Under the pieces are notes generated by a model. That model did not search any database. It worked only from the letters and a program-made list of their open reading frames with translations, and was not told the DNA's origin. From the NCBI RefSeq assembly GCF_900103585.1, contig NZ_FNHV01000009.1, forward strand, positions 154,052-218,051: a stretch of DNA of 64,000 bases, given 5' to 3'. This DNA is from Streptomyces sp. cf386 (GTDB lineage: Bacteria > Actinomycetota > Actinomycetes > Streptomycetales > Streptomycetaceae). Positions 1 to 8,479 of this stretch are shown here, piece by piece. The translations under genes were made by a program, and so were the position numbers. How positions within the stretch are numbered: position 1 is the first letter of the stretch; every line of letters begins with the position of its first letter.

Positions 1-2571
1 CGGGCGGCCGTTCAGTGTCGTGCACGCCACCGCGTCCACCCTCTTGGTGTGGCCGGTCATGGGCCTCCCAAGGGGTTGGCCGGTGGCCAGATCCCAGGCC
101 CGGAGGCTCATGTCCACCGTCCCGGTGACGACGACTTCGCGGCCGTCGACGACCGTGCAGGCCGCCGCCACAACCCCCTTGGCCGGGCCCGTGAAGGCGT
201 TGAGCAGATTGCCGGCCAGCAGCGAACCGGATGCGGCGACCGGCCTCCACGTCCGCTCGGCCACCCCGCTGCCGAACGCCTTCACCAGGGACGGTTCGTT
301 GTAGCGAGCGGCGTCGAGGGCGAGGATCCCGCGACGGCCAACGGCGTCAAGGTGGCGATGGGCCTGGATGGACGCCCGATACACGGCGGCGTGCAACCGA
401 GCGGCGTCGCTCTGGACCTTCAGCAGGAGCAGCACCAGCGTGTCCGCGTCGGCGTGCACGAGGTACTCGGGCTCGGTGACCAGTCCGTCCAGCAGCCCCG
501 CATGATCGGCATGAACCGCAAGATGCCGCAGCGCATAGGGATGCGCCCGCCCCCAGTCAGGCGACCCGTCGATCCGATACGGCACGGTCCGCCGCAGCCC
601 GATGGTGAAGGCACGGTGCGCCGCCCCGGAGTCCCTCCCCATCCGCAGATACTCGGCCATCGCCTCGTGGTACAGCCGATACACCGACCGCCCGTCCTCG
701 ACGGCCTCCACCACATACGCGCCCGCGTCCCGCCGCAACCGGTTCAGATCCTCATTGGTGTACCGCCGCCCCGACAACTCCGAGGCGAGCGGCGCCCAGA
801 TGTCCTCCCACGGCAACCCCTGCCCCTCGGCGTACGCCAACGGCCGCAGCAGGTCGAGGATGCGCTCGGCGCCGTCGCCTCCGTCGCCGAAGCGCTGGTG
901 CAGGTCGCGGTGCATGGCGTCGGCGGCGGCGCTCGGGAGTGACCTGCGCCAGACGGGGTCCCCGGGGTCGGGCAGCGCGGGTGTCGCGGCGAGCGTGCCG
1001 GCGGTGATGCGGGCGACGAGGAAGGAGTGGCCCGCTGCTGAGGCGACCGCCCGAGCGACCCCCAGCCGTAGATCGTTCTCGCATTCCAGGTACGGCGACT
1101 CGGGGTGCGCGTCGATCAAGTTGCGGACGGCGTAGGCCAGTACGGCCTGCGGATCGGCGTATCGAGGGGAGTCGAGGTCGACATGGTCGTCCCGCTCCAG
1201 GCCCAGCGGGGCCAGGAGATGGGGCCGGGTGCCCAGCAGCAACCTCAGGCGACCGCCGGCCAGTTCCATCAGCGGGCGCAACACCTGGCCGCACAGCGCG
1301 GAGGGCGTCACCGCCTCGTCCAGACCGTCGATCAGGATCACCCGGGGCCGGTCCGGCTCAGCCCCGGTGTTGAGGTGGTTCAGCAGGTCCGCCACCGTCT
1401 CCACCGGCGGCAGCCGCAGCGCCGCCGCCAGTGCCCGTACCACCTGCTGGTCGGTGAGGTTCTGGGCGTACACCGCCGTACGGATCGCCTGCGCGGGCGG
1501 CAGCAGTTCCGCGCTCAGCCCCAGGCTCCACAACGGCACCGTCCGCCGGTACTCCGGGTCGCTCACCGCGGCCAGCAGTCCCAGCACCGCCGTCTTGCCC
1601 GATCCGGGGTCGCCCGTGACCACCAACGCGGGCCGATCGTCGGGCAGTTCACCGAGCCACGCGGTGATGTCCCGCAACGCCCGATGCCGCCCCGAGAACC
1701 ACCACCCCACCCGATCCTCGTCCCGGTGCCCCATCGCTCGCCGCAGCAAGCGCGTCCGGAACTCCACGTCCCGCCGCTTGTCCTGCTCGTCCCACTCCGC
1801 CGCCCGTTGAAGGGCCATGTCGGTGTGGGACAGCTCGTTGCTGTGCTTGGCGTTGGGGAGGAAGGGCGGGATCTCGCCGGTGAGGCCGATGATCTCCCAG
1901 CCGATGTGCTGGAAGTCGGGGCGTTTGGGGTTGTTGCGGGTGGCTTCGACGACCGCACCGAGAGACAGCAGCGGGGGTGTGTACCCGGCCGTGGCCAGGC
2001 TGGTCACCGCCTCCGTCAGCAACTCGGGGAAGGCGCCCGTCTGGGCCAGCTCGTTCGGCTGCGCGGACGTGATGACCGCGAGTGCCGTGTCCTTCTCACG
2101 CCAGTTGTTCTTCAACTTGGCCATGGTGGACAGCAGTTCATTGCCGCCCTGCCCCGAGAAGCAGGTGTCCAGCATCAGCAGCAGCCGCCGTACCTTCGTC
2201 CCGGCGAGGATCTTCCGGGCCAGGGTGCTGGGCTGCAGGGCGTCGTACAGGTCGTCGGGGTTGGTGTCCGAGGTGAGGAGTACGTACTCGTCGTTGTCGA
2301 GGAGTTCGCCGTGCCCGGCGATGTAGACCGCCAGGATGTCGTCGGGGCGCCGTTCCGGTGAGCGGCAGAACTCCCTCAGCTCGCGGAGCAGTTGACCCTG
2401 TGTCGGGTTCGCGCCCAGGTCGGAGACGTGCTCGTACCCGAGCCTGCCCGTGAACAGCTCCACCATCCCGCGGCGCGCCTCGACCAGGCCCGGACGGTCC
2501 CACTCCGGTGCGTGGGGGTAATGGCTGACGGCGGTCGCGATCAGGAACCGCCGTGGGTCGCTCCCGCTCAC
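1..2571 (-). CDS. Caspase-like peptidase / STAND NTPase / WD40 protein, 3' end outside window
   Basis: The frame is open for 857 codons from a GTG at 2571 to the window edge, so the C-terminus is missing. Residues 1-240 are a peptidase C14 (caspase) domain with the His in YIAGHGE (His87) and the Cys in LDTCFSG (Cys137). A P-loop NTPase follows, with Walker A GDPGSGKT (about 320-327) and Walker B VILIDGLDEA (411-420). From about residue 800 a WD40-type repeat begins (LRAWDLATGQ, then GHT..V.AVA). In this family ligand or stress sensing by the repeats is thought to trigger the protease through NTPase oligomerisation; that role is inferred here. The start is set by a GGAGGGG ribosome site and a GTGA overlap with the upstream hydrolase, which implies translational coupling. 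Confidence 0.88.
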   Translation of the reverse strand, partial: MSGSDPRRFLIATAVSHYPHAPEWDRPGLVEARRGMVELFTGRLGYEHVSDLGANPTQGQLLRELREFCRSPERRPDDILAVYIAGHGELLDNDEYVLLTSDTNPDDLYDALQPSTLARKILAGTKVRRLLLMLDTCFSGQGGNELLSTMAKLKNNWREKDTALAVITSAQPNELAQTGAFPELLTEAVTSLATAGYTPPLLSLGAVVEATRNNPKRPDFQHIGWEIIGLTGEIPPFLPNAKHSNELSHTDMALQRAAEWDEQDKRRDVEFRTRLLRRAMGHRDEDRVGWWFSGRHRALRDITAWLGELPDDRPALVVTGDPGSGKTAVLGLLAAVSDPEYRRTVPLWSLGLSAELLPPAQAIRTAVYAQNLTDQQVVRALAAALRLPPVETVADLLNHLNTGAEPDRPRVILIDGLDEAVTPSALCGQVLRPLMELAGGRLRLLLGTRPHLLAPLGLERDDHVDLDSPRYADPQAVLAYAVRNLIDAHPESPYLECENDLRLGVARAVASAAGHSFLVARITAGTLAATPALPDPGDPVWRRSLPSAAADAMHRDLHQRFGDGGDGAERILDLLRPLAYAEGQGLPWEDIWAPLASELSGRRYTNEDLNRLRRDAGAYVVEAVEDGRSVYRLYHEAMAEYLRMGRDSGAAHRAFTIGLRRTVPYRIDGSPDWGRAHPYALRHLAVHADHAGLLDGLVTEPEYLVHADADTLVLLLLKVQSDAARLHAAVYRASIQAHRHLDAVGRRGILALDAARYNEPSLVKAFGSGVAERTWRPVAASGSLLAGNLLNAFTGPAKGVVAAACTVVDGREVVVTGTVDMSLRAWDLATGQPLGRPMTGHTKRVDAVACTTLNGRP

Positions 2572-3404
2572 GTCAGCCCCTCCGCCACCGCCTCGCCGGT
2601 CTCCTTCGCCGTGAGGTAGAGGGTGGCGTCGTGGGCGTGCGAGCCGTTGTGGACGACCTTCCCGGCCACCCCCGTACCGAAGAACAGGGACAGGTCCTTC
2701 ACCGCCGCCACCACATCGCCCTCGTCGACCACGTTCGTCCACGCCGACGTGCCCGGCCAGCCGCCCGGTTCGGGCCGGAGCCGGTCGAGCACCATCCGCA
2801 TCCCCAGCGGCGAGCCCAGCGTCACCAGCGCCCGCACCTGGTGGTCGGGCCGCGCGCACAGCGCCTCGTATGCCACGACCGAGCCCAGCGAGTGCGCGAC
2901 GACTACCCGGGTGTCGGGCCCGATCGCCTCCTCCACGCGGGCGCGGGCCGCCGCCCGCAGGCTGTCGTCCGTCAGATAGCGCCGCACCTGCTTCAGATCG
3001 AAGACCAGGGCCCGCAGGGACACATCGGCGAAGAAGCGGGAGTGCTGGAGCACCCGCAGCGCCGTCTGCACCGCCCTCGGCGAACGTGCCAGCGTGTCCG
3101 TCGCGCCGGGCGGCGGCACGGCGGGATCGGTGCGGGCGCACTCCGCCCACCACTCCAGCAGCAGTTCGGTCTCGAAGCCCTCGTCGACGTCGTCCGGCCT
3201 GAACATCGGGTCTCCGACGGCGAGGGTGTGGCCCGGGGGTCGGAACAGGTCGCCGTAGAAGGCCACCCGGAAATCACCCGGACCGAGCGGCGGGCTTCCC
3301 GCCCGGTCGAGGCCGTCGGCGAGTGCCGGCTCCCAGTCCTTCAGCAGGGTGTTGCCGCCCAGCCGTTGCTTGCCCACGCCGTGCACACCGACGATTCGCG
3401 CCAT
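2568..3404 (-). CDS. Alpha/beta hydrolase (lipase/esterase-like)
   Basis: This 278-residue protein has an N-terminal beta strand ending in VHGVG, the usual oxyanion-hole HGxG element, and the nucleophile elbow AHSLGS near residue 165, so a Ser-His-Asp hydrolase is likely. A late His is in DEGDVV..NGSHAHD. There is no signal peptide, so it is probably cytoplasmic. It overlaps the downstream caspase gene by 4 nt and follows the KAP-type NTPase remnant after 36 nt. Hydrolases of this kind are used as effectors in actinobacterial caspase/NTPase conflict loci; that role is inferred from context. The substrate is unknown. Confidence 0.8.
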   Translation of the reverse strand: MARIVGVHGVGKQRLGGNTLLKDWEPALADGLDRAGSPPLGPGDFRVAFYGDLFRPPGHTLAVGDPMFRPDDVDEGFETELLLEWWAECARTDPAVPPPGATDTLARSPRAVQTALRVLQHSRFFADVSLRALVFDLKQVRRYLTDDSLRAAARARVEEAIGPDTRVVVAHSLGSVVAYEALCARPDHQVRALVTLGSPLGMRMVLDRLRPEPGGWPGTSAWTNVVDEGDVVAAVKDLSLFFGTGVAGKVVHNGSHAHDATLYLTAKETGEAVAEGLT

Positions 3405-3440
3405 CGCCCCGTTCCCCCGAGTCTCGTACGTCTCCTCACT

Positions 3441-4545
3441 TTAGACAGGGGGGATGGACGGCAGGGCGGACAACGACCAAGCCGTTCTCGCGCGTTGGAG
3501 CGTGGACCGGGCCAGCGTGTCGGCCGTGCCGATCTCGCGCTGGGCTCTGGCGAGGGCGGAGAAGGAGCCGGGGTCGAGGCGATCGGACACCTCGGTGAAG
3601 CGTTCCGGGGTGAGAGCGTCCGTGAAGATCTTCTGCACCGTGTCCAGGTGGTAGGCGCGGTTGGCCAGCGTCGCGCCCATCCGGGCACGGTCACCGGTCG
3701 TTCCGGCCTCCTGGTGGATCAGGTCTCCCAGTTCGCCGAGTCGGTCGTCGGCGACCACGTCCCGGCGGAAGAGCTGCGCGAGCTCGGCATGCTCCTCCGG
3801 GCCGCCGGCGGCGTTGGCGATGCGGTCGACCTCGCGGGTCACCAGCCAGACGGCCATCTCGGTGAGTGAGCGGGACTGGTCCGGCGTCACGTACGCGATG
3901 GCCGCGCGGGCCGTCCGCAGGAGGTCGCGCGGCATGCCGCCGGACAGGCAGTAGAACAGGGCCGCGAAGGGCACCGGCAGCCTCGTCACGCGGCGGCCCA
4001 GCAGGAGCTCGGCTCTCTTCTGATCGAGGGGCTCGACCCGGACGACCTCGTCGATCGCGCTGTCGAAGGCGTCCCGTCGGCCGACCGGCGCCAACTCGGC
4101 GTCCCGCAGCGCCTCGTCGGAGACCGACAGCACGAACAGGCAGTTGGGTACGTCGAACACGGCCTTGAGCTCGTTCAGGAAGGTGCGTGCGGCGGCGGCC
4201 GGCTCGATGCGGTCGAGTTCGTCGATGCCGATCACCAGGCGCCGGGCCGGCTTCTTCCCGCGCAGCTCCAGGGCGGTCCGGCTGAGGAACCCCTTCAGGG
4301 CGTCCACGATCTCGGGATAGGTCTGCGGCTGCTCGGCGAGCGCCGTCGCCCTCTTCGCCGACAGATTCCAGCTTCGCCATCCGGCGCTGAGAGCCGCCTC
4401 GTCCGACTGGGTCTGCAGGTACCGGATCGAGCGCTTGTGCCGCTCGGCCTCCTGTGCCGTGTCCAGACCTTCCCTGATCACGAGGTCGCACAGCTTGTAG
4501 AAGAGATGGAGCATGAACTCGCGCCGGTCGAAGAGGACCGGGACC
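3441..4545 (-). pseudogene. KAP-type P-loop NTPase, 5' half lost
   Basis: The readable part starts near 4545 (first in-frame ATG at 4514) and ends with TAA at 3441, about 358 codons. It contains a KAP-like Walker B (RRLVIGIDELDRIEP) and the helical region after it, with sensor-like text VLSVSDEAL. The Walker A half is missing. The sequence upstream of about 4545 on this strand is the antisense of a tnpB fragment, so the frame that continues to 4775 is not real protein. The deletion point therefore lies between about 4520 and 4560. A shortened product from ATG 4514 could still be made, but it could not bind ATP normally. It is the first gene of the hydrolase/caspase group. Confidence 0.72.
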
Positions 4546-4547
4546 GG

Positions 4548-4913
4548 CTCGCGCGCACGAGGCTGGCCAAGAGCGTGCACGACGTGGGCTGGTCGGCGTT
4601 CGTCACCATGCTGGAATACAAGGCCGCCCGGTACGGCCGCACCCTGGTCAAGGCCGGTCGGTTCGAGCCGACCAGCCAGGTCTGCTCGGCCTGTGGGGCC
4701 AAGGACGGCCCCAAACCCCTCGATGTCCGCGAGTGGATCTGCACCGCCTGCGGGACGGTCCACGACCGGGACCACAACGCCGCGATCAACATCAAAAGGG
4801 CCGCCGGACTGGCGGCATCAGCCTGTGGAGCGCCGGTAAGACCAGAATCCGTTCTGGCACAGCGCGACGAAACAGGAAGCCTCGGATTCCCGACCAAACC
4901 CTGTGCCGCGTAG
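4548..4913 (+). pseudogene. tnpB: IS200/IS605-type TnpB, C-terminal fragment
   Basis: Only the last roughly 120 residues remain. RLAKSVHDVGW..LEYKA precedes the zinc ribbon (CSACG ... CTACG), and the RuvC-like end DRDHNAAINI carries the last catalytic Asp. TnpB is the RNA-guided nuclease of IS200/IS605 and IS607 elements and normally has about 380-500 residues, so the first two thirds, with the other catalytic residues, are gone. Upstream sequence in this frame is antisense to the KAP NTPase. The stop at 4911-4913 is the natural one and is followed by the element's right end. The fragment is inactive as a nuclease. Confidence 0.85.
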
Positions 4914-4973
4914 CGGCACAGGGACGATCGAGAAGGCCAGAATCCTCGGGCTTCAGCCCGAGGAGCAAGTCAA
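4914..4973 (+). mobile_element. Right end of an IS605-type element with terminal hairpin
   Basis: After the tnpB stop comes a perfect 8-bp hairpin, CCTCGGGC (4944-4951), loop TTCA, GCCCGAGG (4956-4963), then GAGCAAG and TCAA at 4970-4973. Subterminal imperfect hairpins followed by a short cleavage tetranucleotide are the signature of IS200/IS605 ends, and in IS608 the right cleavage site is TCAA. The same stretch would be the source of the TnpB guide RNA (reRNA/omega RNA). TCA of the TCAA is read on the minus strand as the TGA stop of the thiolase gene. The left end is lost. Confidence 0.65.
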
Positions 4974-6139
4974 AGCCGCTGAATGATCGTGCCGGTGGCC
5001 AACCCGCCCCCCGCACACATCGTCACCAGCGCGAACTCCTTGTCCGCCCGCTCCAGTTCATGAAGAGCGGTCGTGATCAGCCGGGCCCCGGTGGCCCCCA
5101 CCGGGTGCCCGAGCGCGATCCCGCCGCCGTTCACATTCACCTTCTCCAGGTCCTGCTCGAAGACCTGCGCCCAGCTCAACACCACGGACGCGAACGCCTC
5201 GTTGATCTCGACGAGGTCGATGTCCTTCAGCGACATCCCGGCCTTCCCCAGCACCGCCTTCGTCGCGTCGATCGGCCCGTCCAGGTGGAAGTGCGGGTCG
5301 GCCCCCACCAGCGCCTGCGCGACGATCCGCGCCCGCGGCCGCAGCTTCAGCGCCCGCGCCATCCGCTTCGACGCCCACATGATCGCCGCCGCCCCGTCGC
5401 TGATCTGCGACGAGTTGCCCGCCGTATGAACGGCCGTCGGCATGACGGGCTTCAGCCCCGCCAGCGCCTCCATGGACGTGTCGCGCAGCCCCTCGTCCTT
5501 GTCGACGAGCCGCCACATGCCCTGCCCGGCGCGCTGCTCCTCCTCGGTCGTCGGGACCTGGACGGCGAACGTCTCCCGCTTGAACCGTTCCTCGGCCCAG
5601 GCGGCGGCGGCCCGTTCCTGCGAAAGCAGGCCGAGTGAGTCGACGTTCTCCCGCGTCAGCCCACGATGGCGGGCGATGCGCTCGGCCGCCTCGAACTGAT
5701 TGGGCAGGTCGACGTTCCATTCGTCCGGGAACGGCTTCCCGGGCCCGTGCTTGGACCCCGATCCCAGCGGCACCCGGGACATCGCCTCGACGCCACAGCT
5801 GATCCCGACGTCGATGACGCCGGCCGCGACCATGTTGGCGGTCATGTGCGAGGCCTGCTGCGAGGAGCCGCACTGGCAGTCGACGGTCGTCGCGGCCGTC
5901 TCGTACGGCAGGCCCATGGTGAGCCAGGCCGTGCGCGCGGGGTTCATGGACTGCTCGCCGGCGTGGGTCACCGTGCCGCCGACGATCTGCTCGACGCAGT
6001 CGGCGGGGATGCCGGTGCGGCCCAGGAGTTCGCGGTAGGTCTCGCCCAGGAGGTAGGCGGGGTGGAGGTTGGCGAGCGCGCCGCCGCGCTTGCCGATCGG
6101 GGTGCGTACGGCTTCGACGATCACGGGTTCGGCAGCCAT
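4970..6139 (-). CDS. fadA5: Steroid 3-ketoacyl-CoA thiolase, FadA5-like
   Basis: At 389 residues this is a full-length thiolase. The acyl-accepting Cys is in DCQCGSSQQ (Cys90), the His in GHPVGATGA (His345) and the second Cys in CAGGG (Cys375). The text around DCQCGSSQQASHM and WNVDLPNQF resembles the mycobacterial steroid thiolases, which cleave the shortened cholesterol side chain. It is divergent from a CYP125-type gene, the same arrangement as fadA5/cyp125 in Mycobacterium tuberculosis, and a KstR-like box lies 28 nt upstream. The TGA stop is formed by the end of an IS605-type element, yet the C-terminus looks complete. A general acetyl-CoA acetyltransferase is less likely given the neighbours. 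Confidence 0.85.
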   Translation of the reverse strand: MAAEPVIVEAVRTPIGKRGGALANLHPAYLLGETYRELLGRTGIPADCVEQIVGGTVTHAGEQSMNPARTAWLTMGLPYETAATTVDCQCGSSQQASHMTANMVAAGVIDVGISCGVEAMSRVPLGSGSKHGPGKPFPDEWNVDLPNQFEAAERIARHRGLTRENVDSLGLLSQERAAAAWAEERFKRETFAVQVPTTEEEQRAGQGMWRLVDKDEGLRDTSMEALAGLKPVMPTAVHTAGNSSQISDGAAAIMWASKRMARALKLRPRARIVAQALVGADPHFHLDGPIDATKAVLGKAGMSLKDIDLVEINEAFASVVLSWAQVFEQDLEKVNVNGGGIALGHPVGATGARLITTALHELERADKEFALVTMCAGGGLATGTIIQRL

Positions 6140-6167
6140 GGGTGCGGGTCCTCTCCGAGGTCTGCGG

Positions 6168-6187
6168 AACTAGTACGCGTTCTAGTT
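6168..6187. promoter_or_regulatory. KstR-like operator, thiolase side
   Basis: The 20-bp palindrome AACTAGTACGCGTTCTAGTT has one mismatched pair. Its core TAGTACGCGTTCTA (6171-6184) matches the KstR motif TnnAACnnGTTnnA except for one base in one half-site. It lies 28 nt before the thiolase ATG, where a repressor would block transcription. The KstR assignment is inferred from motif, context and the kstR gene in this window. Confidence 0.7.
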
Positions 6188-6268
6188 CTGTATGCAGTTT
6201 GCTGACGAACGTTCAGTGGCCGCAAGGCCTGTGCAGGCAATTGGGGACTCCATGGCTATTGCCTGTTG

Positions 6269-6282
6269 TAGAACCCGTTACT
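6269..6282. promoter_or_regulatory. Second KstR-like half-matched site, cyp125 side
   Basis: TAGAACCCGTTACT matches TnnAACnnGTTnnA except for the last base. It lies 47 nt upstream of the cyp125 start. Two sites in one divergent region would allow separate repression of both promoters. It could be a chance match, as it is not a full palindrome. Confidence 0.4.
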
Positions 6283-6304
6283 ACCGTCACTGCAAATCCC
6301 GTAG

Positions 6305-6319
6305 CTGATGGACCGTCAG
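6305..6319. promoter_or_regulatory. Shared palindrome CTGATG-N3-CGTCAG before cyp125
   Basis: CTGATGGACCGTCAG ends 9 nt before the cyp125 ATG and overlaps its ribosome-binding region (CAGGAG). The same palindrome with the same spacing is found at 16836 and 35770, and a degenerate copy at 24737, each before another putative steroid gene. It is probably an operator for an unlinked regulator. Confidence 0.5.
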
Positions 6320-6328
6320 GAGCTGCCC

Positions 6329-7564
6329 ATGCCCTGTCCCGCGCTTCCCGACGGGTTCGACTTCACCGACCCCGATGTGCTGCACCACCGCGTACCCCTC
6401 CCGGAGTTCGCCGAGCTGCGCCGGGCCGAACCGGTCCGCTGGATCCCCCAGTCGGGCAACGTGGCCGGGTTCCAGGACGAGGGCTACTGGGCGGTGACCC
6501 GGCACGCGGACGTCAAGTACGTGTCGACGCACCCGGAGTTGTACTCGTCCACCCTCAACACCGCGATCATCCGCTTCAACGAGCACATCGAGCGCGACGC
6601 GATCGACGCGCAGCGGCTGATCCTGCTGAACATGGACCCGCCCGAACACACCCGGGTCCGCCAGATCGTCCAGCGCGTGTTCACGCCGCGCGCCATCCGC
6701 GCCCTGGAGGAACGCCTGCGGAATCGGGCGCTGAACATCGCCGCGAACGCCCGCGAACACCCCGGCCCCTTCGACTTCGTCACCGAGGTCGCCTGCGAAC
6801 TGCCCCTCCAGGCCATCGCCGAGCTGATCGGCATCCCGCAGGACGACCGGGCCAAGATCTTCGACTGGTCCAACAAGATGATCTCGTACGACGATCCCGA
6901 GTACGCCATCACCGAGGAGGTCGGCCAGGAGTCGGCCACCGAGCTCATCTCCTACGCGATGAACATGGCGGCGGATCGGAAGGAATGTCCCGCGAAGGAC
7001 ATCGTCACGACGCTGGTCGCGGCGGAGGACGAGGGGAATCTCCGCTCCGACGAGTTCGGGTTCTTCGTGCTGATGCTGGCCGTCGCCGGCAACGAGACCA
7101 CCCGCAACGCCATCACCCACGGCATGCACGCCTTCCTCACCCACCCCGAGCAGTGGGAGCTGTACAAGAGGGAGCGGCCCGCGACGGCGGCCGAGGAGAT
7201 CGTCCGCTGGGCGACCCCGGTGGTGTCCTTCCAGCGCACGGCGACACAGGACACGGAGCTGGGCGGCAAGCAGATCAAGAAGGGCGACCGGGTCGGCATC
7301 TTCTACGCCTCCGCCAACCACGACCCCGAGGTCTTCGAGAACCCCGACGCCTTCGACATCACCCGCGACCCCAACCCCCACCTCGGCTTCGGCGGAGGCG
7401 GCCCGCACTACTGCCTGGGCAAGTCCCTGGCGGTCCTGGAGATCGACCTCATCTTCAACGCGGTGGCCGACGCCCTGCCCGACCTGCGGCTGGCCGGCGA
7501 CCCACGCCGCCTGCGCTCCGCGTGGATCAACGGCGTGAAGGAACTGCAGGTCAGCGCCGGCTGA
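6329..7564 (+). CDS. cyp125: Cytochrome P450, CYP125-type steroid C26/C27 monooxygenase
   Basis: The protein has 411 residues. The I-helix is AVAGNETTRN, the ExxR-type segment follows, and the heme-binding loop is FGGGGPHYCLG with the ligand Cys362. Long stretches resemble mycobacterial CYP125, for example GFDFTDPD at the start, CELPLQAIAELIG, RATPVVSFQRTA-like text and ERLRSxWxNG near the end. CYP125 oxidises the terminal side-chain carbon of cholesterol or cholestenone. ATG 6329 is preferred over 6308 because GGAG lies 7 nt before it. The electron donor is probably the [3Fe-4S] ferredoxin at 18338. Regulation by KstR is likely. Confidence 0.88.
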   Translation: MPCPALPDGFDFTDPDVLHHRVPLPEFAELRRAEPVRWIPQSGNVAGFQDEGYWAVTRHADVKYVSTHPELYSSTLNTAIIRFNEHIERDAIDAQRLILLNMDPPEHTRVRQIVQRVFTPRAIRALEERLRNRALNIAANAREHPGPFDFVTEVACELPLQAIAELIGIPQDDRAKIFDWSNKMISYDDPEYAITEEVGQESATELISYAMNMAADRKECPAKDIVTTLVAAEDEGNLRSDEFGFFVLMLAVAGNETTRNAITHGMHAFLTHPEQWELYKRERPATAAEEIVRWATPVVSFQRTATQDTELGGKQIKKGDRVGIFYASANHDPEVFENPDAFDITRDPNPHLGFGGGGPHYCLGKSLAVLEIDLIFNAVADALPDLRLAGDPRRLRSAWINGVKELQVSAG

Positions 7565-7640
7565 CCCGTCCCGAGGGAGGCAGGAGCACCCCCTGTCCCT
7601 ACGCCCCGCCCCTGCCTCCCCCCTAGACGGCCGGACACGG

Positions 7641-7680
7641 CGAAGGCGGCGGCCCCGGGGATCGGGGGCCGCCGCCTTCG
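7641..7680. terminator. Bidirectional hairpin terminator
   Basis: A 16-bp stem, CGAAGGCGGCGGCCCC (7641-7656) and its complement (7665-7680) with an 8-nt loop, lies between the convergent ends of cyp125 and the transglycosylase gene. There is no strong T-run, as is common in Streptomyces. Confidence 0.8.
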
Positions 7681-7729
7681 GTTCTGTCTGGCGAGGTCGG
7701 CTCAGTGCCAGTGGCTCAGTGCCGGTGGC

Positions 7730-8143
7730 TCAGTACCAGTTGTTGGCCTGCCAGAAGTCCCAGGCGCCACACGGGCTGCCGTAGCGCTCGTTCATGTAGT
7801 CCAGGCCCCACTCGATCTGGGTGGCCGGGTTGGTCTTCCAGTCGGAACCGGCGGAGGCCATCTTGTTGCCCGGGAGGGCCTGGACGAGGCCGTAGGCGCC
7901 GGACGAGGCGTTGGTGGCGTTGGGGTTCCAGTCGCTCTCGTGGTCGACGATGTTCGAGAAGCACTGGTACTGGGCCGAGTCCGAGATCATCTTCTTCGCG
8001 ATCGCCTGCGCCGAAGAGGTCGAGGTCGCGGCCTGCGCGGGGGCGGCGGCGAACAGCGTGCCGGCCGTGGCGGCGGCCAGAGCGGCACCGGCGATGGCCT
8101 TCTTCGGGGCGGCGATGCGGCGGAGGAGAGAAACAGCGGACAC
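7730..8143 (-). CDS. Secreted transglycosylase-like SLT domain protein
   Basis: The 137-residue protein starts at a GTG with AAAGG upstream. It has an RR-containing signal peptide (MSAVSLLRRIAAPKKA..) cleaved after APAQA. The mature domain holds the lysozyme-like Glu in FSNIVDHESDWNP and the ASSGAYGLVQALPG motif, ending in ASAGSDWKTNPATQIEWGLDYM and WQANNWY. This is typical of short Streptomyces soluble lytic transglycosylases that cut peptidoglycan in the wall. It is monocistronic with a long 5' region. The longer frame to 8260 lacks a ribosome site and would bury the signal peptide. Confidence 0.85.
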   Translation of the reverse strand: MSAVSLLRRIAAPKKAIAGAALAAATAGTLFAAAPAQAATSTSSAQAIAKKMISDSAQYQCFSNIVDHESDWNPNATNASSGAYGLVQALPGNKMASAGSDWKTNPATQIEWGLDYMNERYGSPCGAWDFWQANNWY

Positions 8144-8479
8144 GGTGAGCCTTTCGTCGGGGACAGTCCGTCGCAGACATGCCGGAACCACGCGATGCGA
8201 GGCGGTGGCATGCCGCGGCGCCGCGGCCCAGGTGGGCACGTCGGCGCCGTGCGACGTCATCCAGACAAGCAGGCCGGGAGGGGGTCCGCAATGAGCCCTT
8301 TTGCTAGTTGTGGTCGTATGTGGGAGGAAGGTCGTTTGTGTGATCTGGCTCTCAATGTGCAGGTCAGCGGCCGAATTGGCATGCGCATGGCGTCCGCTTT
8401 GTCCGACTAAGGAGGATCGTAGGTGATGTGGGTCATGTGGGGTGCTTCACCGGGTACGTAACCGTCCGCTGATGCTGTC
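8144..8479 (-). other. Untranslated region upstream of the transglycosylase gene
   Basis: No gene is seen in these 336 bases. On the minus strand the region contains a GC-rich inverted repeat, GGCGCC ... GGCGCC (about 8210-8240), and a relatively AT-rich segment around 8295-8330 where a promoter could lie. I looked for a ydaO-type (c-di-AMP) riboswitch, which controls some Streptomyces cell-wall hydrolases, and found no convincing core. Confidence 0.4.

Noticed and set aside
3441..4775. A 444-codon version of the KAP-type NTPase
   Set aside because: The first about 80-100 codons are antisense to the tnpB zinc-ribbon region, so they are not NTPase sequence.
8144..8479. Possible ydaO-type riboswitch before the transglycosylase gene
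   Set aside because: The expected conserved blocks are absent; only generic GC-rich inverted repeats are visible.
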